From contig JAFKAC010000012.1 in the NCBI GenBank assembly GCA_025766275.1, forward strand, positions 1,116,001 through 1,180,000: DNA of 64,000 nt, written 5' to 3'. Of this stretch, positions 46,490-55,514 are shown in pieces. A program made the translations under genes and the position numbers. How positions within the stretch are numbered: position 1 is the stretch's first letter; each line of letters begins with the position of its first letter. The notes below the pieces were generated by a model, which was not told the origin of the DNA, searched no databases, and was given only the letters and a program-made list of their open reading frames with translations. Origin of the DNA: Lactarius indigo. Taxonomy: Eukaryota > Basidiomycota > Agaricomycetes > Russulales > Russulaceae.

Positions 46490-47922
46490 CTAGACAAGTC
46501 GACAAACGCACACGCAGAAGAGGGTACCGGAAGCAATATTCAAGAACTGAACCAGCTGAAGAGTTTGAGGAATCCCCATATACAACCGCCGGAGATGATC
46601 GGCAATGTCATATTGTCATCAAGTTTACCAAGGTCTGACAATTCCAGAAACAGTCAGCTCTCAGCTTCTGCCCAGCGGGAAAAACAAAAACAAAAATACT
46701 TACCCAGTGCTTCTGCAATACCGGTCACAAGACCAGAAAATACGCTGACGATCGCCAGCCCCACCACACCGCCGGTGGGTAAACCCTCAAACCCTACCTC
46801 GCGTAAGATGGTCTTCACGCCCTGCCCCAAGGAGCTGCCGTCTACACCAGAACCGGAGACGCCGTGCGTCCAGTCCCAGGTGGGGTCGACGCCCCCGACA
46901 GCAGGCGCGAACCAGCTCCAAAAGGAAAAGGCGACCGCTGGCACCGGTGACAAACGCGGCGAGGAAGCCCGCGAGGGATTTGCGTGCTGCCAGGGGGAGG
47001 CCCAAAAACGGGACGCGTGCGGGGAGCGGAGGAGTCCTAGAACCCCACAGGCGTCCAAAGGTGGAAGCTGCCGTGTCCGCCCAAGAAAGTCTGTTGGGGT
47101 AAAAGGTACAGATTAGGCAAAAGTTTGAAATCGGATTGATGGACGAGACCCACATCAGGATAGACAAAACGGCGACGTCGAGAGGATATAGGGCAAGAAC
47201 AAAGACCACGCCAACGATGTACCATATCACGCCATTGGTATGTTTCTGCAGGAGCGAAGGGACCAAGCCGTTAAGAGATGGCGTAAAGTCGAGTTGCGTG
47301 AGTCATCGGCGTACCTTTTCACTCTCACGCATGAGGAAGCCGAGAACTTTTTCGTAGGTACGCGCGAAAGGGGGGTAATTGAGCCGGAGGATATCAGCTG
47401 GTACGATGATGAGCATCGCGCTAGAAAGAAGGACGACGACGCGCTTCTGGCGAGCCATGCGAGGCGTAAAGGTAGAGTGTCACGAAGCCTGAGAGTGAGT
47501 GGCATCCGGTCAACCCCATCAGTCCCGGAGAAAGGAGGTGGTAGGGATCCACACGACGCACCAATAGACGAATGGAGGACTTTGCGCGGAATCTCCCAGT
47601 CAATTTTTTTCGCCGGTAAGGCCTGCCTTGTTATCTTATTTTGATGGGCGCTGCCGTTGGAGTAGCCGTTGGCATTGAGGGTACGTTCGAGGACTTCATC
47701 GACGTCGGCAAGTTTGACGGACTCTGCTACAAAGCCGTTTGACTTGCGTTGACGACGACTAGGGCGACGTTTTAGATCGCCATTAGGAACATGTTGCGGG
47801 GTGGGGAAAGCAATTTTGGGTGAGGGAGAACGTGTAAGGGAACGGGAGCGAGATGAACGGAGTGAGGGGGCAGAATCTGAATGCGAGGCAAGCGTGAAGG
47901 CGTCGTTCGCGGGAATAGTCAT
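46490..47922 (-). CDS. DGK1: CTP-dependent diacylglycerol kinase (DGK1)
   Basis: Membrane enzyme of the ER/nuclear envelope that phosphorylates diacylglycerol with CTP. A long Ser/Arg-rich cytosolic N-terminus (residues 1-95) leads to KKIDWEIPRKVLHSSI|GFVTLYLY, the usual family start of the membrane domain. Hydrophobic segments follow, with KQHTNGVIWYIVGVVFVLAL, VAVLSILSWADTAASTFGRL and WGSRTPPLPARVPF, then RKSLAGFLAAFVTGA and GLPTGGVVGLAIVSVFSGLV. The final exon reads DDNMTLPIISGGCIWGFLKL and stops at 46,490. About seven introns. The SWADTAAS/GR and R-K-S-x-x-G motifs fit this CTP-transferase-like family. Complete. Confidence 0.87.
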
Positions 47923-48156
47923 TAGAGGGGGAAAGGTCGTTAGATGCTAGTGCACTAATGGCTGGGGAAGGTAAATGAAGAGCTGAACAAAACAACGTTC
48001 ACGACCCACAAAAACGTTCCGTTGACACTGCCGCACCACAACCGGGACGACGCGGAGCAGAGCCGAGGACCGGATTCGGACGGTGACGGGCCGACACTGC
48101 CATATCTAACGCACATGTACATTTGGATATTTGGCATTGGAATGAACTGCAACTAT

Positions 48157-49007
48157 CTAGTACACGTAGCCAAGGATCTTTCCTCCCACATTTTTGCGAC
48201 GTGCCTCTTCATGGTCAAGAATACCGGACGAGGTCGTCTAAAACACATGCCATCAGCACCATTCATTACTCATTCTTCACATGTTACACTCACCAAGATA
48301 AGCTTGCCGAACGAACGCGCAGGCAGAAGTAAGTTGACCCAAGACTCAATTTGGGTAACTTGGACATTGAACCGGGGCGAAATGACACCGGTCTTGTTTA
48401 ATCGCCCGTTCAGCTGGACAACAATCTTCCCAGAGCGGTGGTCATCGATGATATCGAAGTCGCCAATGTAGCCTGTCCGAGTGATGTGATATCAGAAGTT
48501 GTAGGGAAGGGGTCATTAAAAATGGTGAAAGAGAAATGCTCTGTGGTCTCCTTTGTGAACCCAAATCCGTGGTTATCGGGATATGCGCTGTTTGGTTAGA
48601 CAGAGACGTTCATATTTCGGAGCGTTAAAGCGAGAGATGGGTGGAAGCGAGACCACATCAATCGCAGTTATCACTCCGATGGAAACACGCGCTAGCCAAT
48701 GGCCACTTCTCTCAGCCCACATCACCACTGAGAGGAAAAGAGACTAGAAACGGAGGGCGCACGCACCATGACGCTGCATGACACTGAGGAATTTGACAAC
48801 AACCTTCGAGGACGGGCGGATGAGAACTTGCCGCTTTCCACGCCGCTCAGCGTTGACAATGTTTTTCTGCAGAGGATGCGTTCAGATGAATGAACATAAG
48901 TTCACGCTGTGGGATTTACCAGGCAATCGTTCTACTATGCGCGGTGAGATGGTCAGGGAGGTTCAAGGGGAAATAAAGCAACGCACAAGGACAGATACGC
49001 GGACCAT
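48157..49007 (-). CDS. RPS22: 40S ribosomal protein uS8 (S22/S15a)
   Basis: Cytosolic small-subunit protein. Exon 1 (48,987-49,007) encodes MVRVSVL. A 12-base exon (48,920-48,931) encodes NDCL, flanked by ...tag and gtaaat. The next exon is [33 protein letters not shown]; then [20 protein letters not shown] and [20 protein letters not shown]; the last is [24 protein letters not shown]. All match uS8. Without the 12-base exon the invariant N-D-x-L would be missing. It is divergent from RPS17 with 301 bases between start codons. Complete. Confidence 0.93.
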
Positions 49008-49308
49008 TTTTAGAGGAAGGATATGAGGACGTGTGAAAAGAGTCTAGTAAAGAGAGTAAGCCCATGCTCGCTCTCGTCCGAGTGTCGCGTCACTAAAAGA
49101 CGCGAGTCAAGACGAGCTATTCACCTTGAGGGAGGCCGCAAGCGTTAAAGCGAGGTACGGGTACCACGATGGAGGTAGAGATTTGGAAGGTAGGGCGGTG
49201 GCTGAAACTATACAGTTCATCCTCAGCCACACCGGTACTTGGCGGTCAGTTCCTCCGCTCCATCCTCATCACCAACAGCAGGCCAACAGCGACGTTTACA
49301 GTAATAGA
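49008..49308. promoter_or_regulatory. Shared bidirectional promoter region of RPS22 and RPS17
   Basis: 301 bases between the divergent ATGs of two 40S subunit genes, which need equal output. No TATA box is obvious. An inverted pair gtgtcgcgtcactaaaagacgcgagtc-like (short arms gacgcga/tcgcgtc, about 49,083-49,107) lies in the middle. Confidence 0.55.
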
Positions 49309-50028
49309 ATGGTCAGCAATCCGAGTTATTCTTCACTGTTGCGTCCAATTCATTTATTTTTGTAGGGCCGCGTTCGCACCAAGACAACGAAGAGGGCTTC
49401 CCGTGTCCTTATCGAGAAGTAGTAGGTGTTTCACTCCGTATTTGAGATGTCGAACATTGGCGACAGCAACCGTTTGGGTTGCCCTAATTCAGTGTTCATC
49501 ATATGGATGATGCTCATCATCTACCCTCAGCTATCCCCGTCTCACCCTCGATTTCCACACAAACAAGCGTATCATTGATGAAGTCGTCAGTACAACCAAT
49601 AGCACATTGAACTGGGGCACTGATGAGGCGATTCGTAGGCCGTTGTCCCCTCTAAACGCCTACGAAACAAGATCTCTGGGTTCACCACCCACTTGATGAA
49701 GCGCATTCAGCGTGGCCCCGTTCGCGGCATTTCGTTCAAGCTCCAGGAAGAGGAACGCGAGCGGAAGGACAACTACGTCCCAGAAGTCTCTGCCCTCGAT
49801 ACGACTGCGTCAGGCGGTCTTATCGTCGACCCTGATACCAAGGTATCTACCACATTCATGTCTCCTTACTTGTTCGGGGCGGCGTTTACTGATCTATCTA
49901 TGTAGGAACTCCTGAAGTCACTGAACTTCGACTCGATCCCTGTCGTGGTCGAGAGCCTCGTCGTTCCCTTACCTGAGCGTGGTCCCCGAAGGGAGCGACG
50001 GAACGTTCCTGGTGCTGGACGCGCATGA
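49309..50028 (+). CDS. RPS17: 40S ribosomal protein eS17
   Basis: Cytosolic small-subunit protein. The ATG (49,309-49,311) is followed at once by a gtcagc...tag intron. Exons then read [112 protein letters not shown] and end [18 protein letters not shown] at a TGA (50,026-50,028). The length of about 145 residues is normal for eS17. Four introns; one donor is gtcagt. Complete. Confidence 0.94.
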
Positions 50029-50379
50029 GTTCGACGAGTACTTGTATGTGCTGTGCATTTTCCAGACTTCGTGCCATGTATCTTTTACAAAAAAAATTCA
50101 TATGTTGCCGTATGGGCGAGATGACGCTATTCCCACGTTCCTCCCAGCTGGTGACTGCTGGCTGAGGGTATGAGGATGTGAATTTCAATTCCTAGGTATC
50201 GCTACGTCTACACACGGATGTGCAATATACGGTAAAGGACTTAATAAATTCAAGCGATAGTCTAGAGGATAAGGACCCAATGTCCTACGCGGCTTCAAAT
50301 CATTGACGGTCATAAAGATCCGTCACCTCGAGATTCTTTCATTGCTGTTCTGACTAGCACTACTGTTTTGACTTCTTTG

Positions 50380-50917
50380 GGGTCGACCCAGATCCCACAC
50401 CGGACCGGATATGGATGCTGTTCAGTGAATCGTTGGGCCGACCCTAACTCTCTCCTGCATCCAATCGACTTCCGATGGTCATGACAGCAAATCCTTTTAT
50501 CTGGCTCATATTCTCGAAAATATCCGGAAACTTCTGAGCGATCCCCTGGCTGCGCCAATCCCAACCCAGGCTTATCATTACCCGGCTGTCTCCAGAATAT
50601 CCAGAAGTACTCACTACCTCACTTCAGGCCCCATCTTGTACGCAGCAACGACACCAGTTGGGGAATCTTCTTCTCTGGTGACTAGACAATATTTGCATCT
50701 CGCAAGTCAGCGGGATGTAATTTGCAAAGAAGATTCTGTGATGCAGATTGACTTCGATTGGGGTCGTAAAGTTGGAGAGGCGTCCTATCCGTTAGAATGG
50801 AACCCCGAGCTACTGGAGGTCAAGGCGTCTCATGACTTGAGAATTACAGAAGAGGACGATAGGCTGGTTTTGGGAGTGACTCTGGATTCTATCACGTACG
50901 AAGTGGCTTGGGTTTGA
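50380..50917 (+). pseudogene. Crinkler-like kinase fragment with internal deletion
   Basis: Related to the C-terminal part of the gene at 31,508. It reads DPTLSCIQSTSDGHDSKSF, then EDPLAAP-like sequence, and from about 50,706 QRDVICKEDSVMQIDFDWGR, KVGEASYPLEWNPELLEVKA and ITEEDDRLVLGVTLD. The header, the nuclease-like domain and most of the kinase domain, including the HGDLRDAN catalytic loop, are absent, and the join around 50,700 is a direct deletion. Non-functional relic downstream of RPS17. Confidence 0.75.
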
Positions 50918-51186
50918 ATGTCGGACTCGTGACTCAAGCTGAGCAGTGGTTCAGATCACCACGAATTTGGCGTAAGTATAACGAGTTATCCTATCAGATT
51001 ACCCTTCGGAGCAACCGGGTCGTTTCTCATCTATACCACGTCCCTCCAAGGTCCATCGCTCGATTGTATCTCGATGATAGACCCATGACGAACTGTCTAA
51101 CCTGACCAGGGATATTAGCGCAGACATCGAGAACGGGAGAGCCAGATCTTCGGTAAGTGCACGTATAATATGAGAGCTGGGCAGGT

Positions 51187-52679
51187 TCAGTAAACGCGTC
51201 GGTCAGAGTAAGTGCACACGCACATCACCACCGTCTCTCTCTGGGGATTGACCCTGTCTCCCATCCTGATGCAGATGTCCAGGAGCCCATGGCCTTGGCG
51301 CCAGAGCGTGTATGTATACCGGTGAGGAGCTTCACTGCCCCGTGGGTGAGGCAGCGTGGTGCTGGTTTGGCGGACGGGTCCGCTGTCTCGCTGTCTTAGT
51401 TCATTCGCCAAGTCCGCCGTGTAGCCTTCTGGCAGCAACTTGGCCTTGGATGACTGCGCGGTCCTCATGAGGGACTTGTAGACCATCAATCCAGAGTGGA
51501 CGTCGTTGGAGGCATCTAAACCAGCATGATGGATGATGGCATCTACCTATCGCTTTCCAACAGATATATCGGAATACGTACAAATCATCTGGTCCCGCGT
51601 GAGGTCCTTGCTCCAGTCGCTAGTACGCACTGGCCCTTGTCCAGCGATCTTTTCAGATAATAGGAGACCACAATTGCGAGCGAGACAATCGGTCGTTTGA
51701 AGGTGGACGCGAAGCTGCTGTCGATTTGACCCGCCAAAGCCCCAAGCTCGATGAGATTCGAGGAGAGGATACCATAATCAGCAATAGAGCTTCCTCCCAT
51801 CGTCTTAGATTCGTCCACACTGACCTTCAGTTCACCGAGAGGCGTCAAAGTATGGAACCACCCACTACGGATGTTTACACCCATTTTTGGTACTTTTGAA
51901 GATTCGATCAGCTCCTATTACGGCTGAGTACTACCTCGATGGTGTGGCGAAGATCTTACTTTGACCTTTCGGGGGAATCCTTTACTGAAAGTTGGTACAG
52001 ATACACCCGTGAAAGAGACAAGGTGTACACACTCTCCATTTTGCTGACATGTATGAGAAGAATGATATCGGCGTCGCAAAGTTGAACAAGAGCAACCTTT
52101 CCCACTTTTTCGACGGCAGCCCTATCTCGGCTGAATGGCCACTCGAGGTCTAGACCAACGGCACTAGGTAGGTTATTCGGGGCGCGTGAGGCCAAAGTAT
52201 AGGAACAAGGAGCGAAAGCACGACTTGCCCGTTCAAACTGGCGACCATATCATCGGCCCTTTCCTCGCTTTTAATGTAAATCACCTTTGGCCTCGGTATG
52301 TAGTCCGCGTAGTTATACGGCTGGTATTGAGGCTTCGTCACTGCTAGAGAAGACTCGGACATGAGGGCAGAACGCCGATAGTCCGCAGAACTAGGGCGAG
52401 GGGAGACAGTCTGCTGGCCCCTGAGGGTATTGGTCTTATTCGAACGATCATGGCCCCCTTGACGACCAGAAGAGGAAGCGCTAAGATGCGGCCATTAGGG
52501 GTTCAAGTTGGTGTCATGGTTGAGAGTTATAAGGGAACTTGAGCATACGAGTCTGCACCGGATGTACGCGGACCAACAGAAATTTTATCCAACTCTGCAG
52601 CAAGGTCGGTGAACCAGTCGTCATCTAGCGTAGTGAGGTCGATGACCCCGTCCCTATCTGGCGTCAACTTGAAGTGCAT
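51187..52679 (-). CDS. DEDD-type 3'-5' exonuclease domain protein (WRN-exonuclease-like)
   Basis: The N-terminal exon reads MHFKLTPDRDGVIDLTTLDD, then YIPRPKVIYIKSEERADDMV. The exonuclease motifs follow: AVGLDLEWPFSRD (ExoI-type D-x-E), VGKVALVQLCDADIILLIHV, MGVNIR, DYGILSSNLIELGALAGQID (ExoII region) and NDVHSGLMVYKSLM (ExoIII-like). Fungal proteins of this type process nucleic acid ends or RNA. Near 51,620 the frame changes: ...SLDKGQ is followed by RTSDWSKDLTRDQM only if one base is restored, so a one-base deletion is present or misread. An intron near 51,545-51,580 then leads to the last exon. Divergent from ZUO1, 141 bases apart. Confidence 0.75.
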
Positions 52680-52820
52680 TATTGTAACACGTTCGACGCG
52701 TCGCATCACGTGGACGTTAACCAGAGGACGTGCTATTTTTCCCACGTACCGATTTTTTTTGGGAACGAGGCAGGGAATCAAGCCGCTGGGCATGTGCATG
52801 GAAATCATAGTTTTTTCACC
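52680..52820. promoter_or_regulatory. Divergent promoter between the exonuclease gene and ZUO1
   Basis: 141 bases between opposing ATGs. Contains an inverted CG-rich stretch (acgttcgacgcgtcgcatcacgtgg) with tcgacgcgtcg-like symmetry and a CACGTG at about 52,707. Confidence 0.4.
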
Positions 52821-54276
52821 ATGACGGACATTGTCACACTCCCTGTCGTCCCGCTTTCCCTCCCGAGTGACTGGAAAAAACAAGATCCCTCTCTAGGAAA
52901 ATCCATCTCGCGTGAGTTGCCTCTGAGCCTAGCTTCCGTGTCCCATCTTACGGCCATTTCTATTACAGCATTTGCCGAGCGTAAACTCATTCCTGTTGGA
53001 CCCGCGTATCTGGCCCATGTGCGGAGAACTGTCCACGACCTCTCTTTCGAAGAACATGATAAACATGTCGAGGAGGAGCAGAAACGACGGAAGGACCTTG
53101 AACAGGAAGGATTCGAAGAGGATGACCTCGGTGTGGGCGATGAGGAAGAGACCTGAAGAGCTCTTATCGTTAGACCCCAAAGAGTGGAAGGTAAGTCGCG
53201 AGCACTCTCCTTCGAACATTCCTTGTCGTACCATGTCCTTTCTCGTATTCTCCAGAAACAAGATCATTATGCCGTCCTCGGTCTGTCGCATCTTAGATAT
53301 AGAGCAATCTCCGGAACAAATAAAAATTGCGCGTATGTACGTCTCCGGATTTCCGTTCCAACTCCTCTCACGTCATTCGATCGGTTTAGATCGTAAAAAG
53401 GTGCTAAAGCACCACCCCGATAAGAAAGCGGGTGCGGTCGGCGATTCCAATGACGACGCTTTCTTCAAGTGTATCCAGAAAGCGAATGATGTCCTCACTC
53501 ATTCGGAAAAACGTCGCCAGTTCGACTCAGTAGACCCTTATTATGACCTTCTAGAGGCGGACGTACCTACGGCGCAGCAGGTCGCAAAGGCAAAGGATCC
53601 AAACTCGGCATTTTTCAGGCACTTTGCCCCCGTATTCGAACGCGAGGCGCGGTTCAGCCGCCAACAACCTGTACCCCTACTTGGCCAATATGCGGATTCG
53701 AAAGAGAAAGTCGAGGCGTTCTACCACTTTTGGTACAATTTCGACAGCTGGCGCAGCTTCGAGTACCTTGACAAGGAAGTAAACGAAGGAAGCGACAAGT
53801 ACGTTTACCGGTTTTTTCTTTTCTTTTCTTTTTTTCGCTTATCGTTAACCGCGCATACAGCCGCGATGACAAGCGATACACTGAAAAGAAGAACAAAGCT
53901 GAGCGTGCGCGTCGCAAGAAGGAGGACACAGCTCGCCTACGCAACATCGTAGATGTTGCACTTTCAGCTGACCCCCGAATTAAGCGCATCAAGCAGGAAG
54001 AGAAAGAAGCAAGAGAAGCCAAGCGCAAAAATAAGTCAGGTGGGCCGTCAAAAGAGCAGGTCGAGGAAGAGAAGCGTCGTGCGGAGGAAGAAGCTAAAGC
54101 GAAAGAAGAAGCAGATAAGGTCTGTTCCGTATATTCTAACTTTAATGCAATGCTGACTTGTTTTTTCGTAGGTTGCCAAAGCAGAGGCGAAAAAGGCGAA
54201 GGCAGCAGCTGCCAACGCTGCGAAAAAGGCACGCCGTGCTGCAAGAACCGAGGGTGGCAATGCCGATGCCTCATAA
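52821..54276 (+). CDS. ZUO1: Zuotin, ribosome-associated J protein
   Basis: J-protein of the ribosome-associated complex, working with Ssz1 and Ssb Hsp70 on nascent chains. Exons read FAERKLIPVGPAYLAHVRRT, VEEEQKRRKDLEQEGFEEDD, EELLSLDPKEWK|KQDHYAVLGLSHLRYRA, then KVLKHHPDKKAG with the HPD motif. The Zuotin homology region follows: ANDVLTHSEKRRQFDSVDPY, YDLLEADVPTA, SAFFRHFAPVFEREARFS, FYHFWYNFDSWRSFEYLDKE. Next is the charged ribosome-binding helix DKRYTEKKNKAERARRKKED, LRNIVDVALSADPRIKRIKQ, and an Ala/Lys-rich tail. No C-terminal SANT domains, as in yeast. Complete. Confidence 0.93.
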
Positions 54277-54673
54277 TGATTGTGCTGGTTTGGACTACGG
54301 CTGAGGAGACAGTCAGAGACGACGTTTAATCATGTTGTTGTCTTGCGACGTGTGCACATACTAGTCACCACTGGCACTTCTGTCATATTCGATTCACGAG
54401 AGCACAGTCATCTCTTTCGGTCTACGGTTCTATGTGTGGTGCTGACACTTCAGATCCTCAGAGCTAATGTGGTGAAGTTTGATTGTCGAACGTTAAACAC
54501 CAGTACATGAGCACGATATTCGTTCTTATTCCCCCACTCCTCTACCTTCTTGAACCCCTTGGCGAGTTTGATTGCACTCTCCCATTAAACACGCATGTAC
54601 TTCAAGATGCACTTAGTCCGGCCCGATGTGTTGGCTGAGTATTGGTCATGGCCGGAATATGAACCTTAATTCT

Positions 54674-54689
54674 GGTACTGTACAGTACC
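54674..54689. promoter_or_regulatory. Perfect 16-bp palindrome 54 bases before the RPS30 ATG
   Basis: ggtactgtacagtacc reads the same on both strands. Position just upstream of a ribosomal protein gene suggests a regulatory site; no factor assigned. Confidence 0.45.
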
Positions 54690-54742
54690 GCCGATGCTGA
54701 AGAGAGACACAATCCCATCGACCAAGTCTCAACGCCAATAAT

Positions 54743-55268
54743 ATGGGAAAAGGTATGATGACTTGCTGCCACACCCAGGGAAGACTCCGAAGTCTCACCG
54801 CGTGCCTTTAGTTCACGGATCTCTTGCCCGCGCTGGCAAAGTCAAGTCGCAGACCCCCAAAGTCGAAAAGCAAGAAAAGAAGAAGACTCCCAAGGGGCGA
54901 GCTAAGAAGCGGATGCTCTACAATCGCCGGTTCATAGTCCTGTTCAATGTATTGCCGATGTATGGCTGACCTGACGATATCGCTTAGATTCGTAAATGTG
55001 ACAACTCTTCCAGGAGGCAAGCGGAGAATGTGCGTCCTTTCTTACAGTGCTTCCTTGTCGCGCCCATTCCTCTACTTCCCTGAGCGACTCTCCCTTCGCC
55101 TGATGAACAGCAAATATACAAGCATAGTTCACACTGAAAATATTCGTGTAGACAAACATGCATCATTGTCTTTCGCTCCTATCTGATTCTCCCATCTTTC
55201 CTGGTTCTTCCTTGCCAGTGTCGCTGATAGAAGCTTTTTCTCCCAGGAATCCAAACCCCGAAAAGTAA
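54743..55268 (+). CDS. RPS30: 40S ribosomal protein eS30
   Basis: Exon 1 (54,743-54,752) gives MGK and splices (gtatga...tttag) to [40 protein letters not shown]; a third exon is [14 protein letters not shown], and a final 22-base exon (55,247-55,268) supplies the last base of Met then NPNPEK and TAA. The joined tail KRRMNPNPEK is the eS30 norm. The last intron is 217 bases, the longest in this gene. There is no fused ubiquitin-like domain, unlike animal FAU. Complete, about 62 residues. Confidence 0.9.
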
Positions 55269-55514
55269 AACCAACCACCCACCCAGGTATCACCCAGCCA
55301 GTCCTATTGCGTCGACATCGGAGGACTGACTGTCCATCCATCAGCTCGTCAAGAATGGATTACTGGGATGCTTGTGTTGTTGTTTTGGTCTCTGTACCCG
55401 CACTTCTTATCACACACACTGTGCTTTTATGACTTTGCCATGCCCCTTATACAAATTAGGCCTTCAAAAATTACATGTGACTGCGATGGACAGATAATCC
55501 ATGAAACAAACAGT

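Noticed and set aside
50240..50310. tRNA-like string (gatagtctagaggataagg...ggcttcaaatc) downstream of RPS17
   Set aside because: Resembles a D-arm and T-loop, but acceptor and anticodon stems do not pair convincingly by eye.
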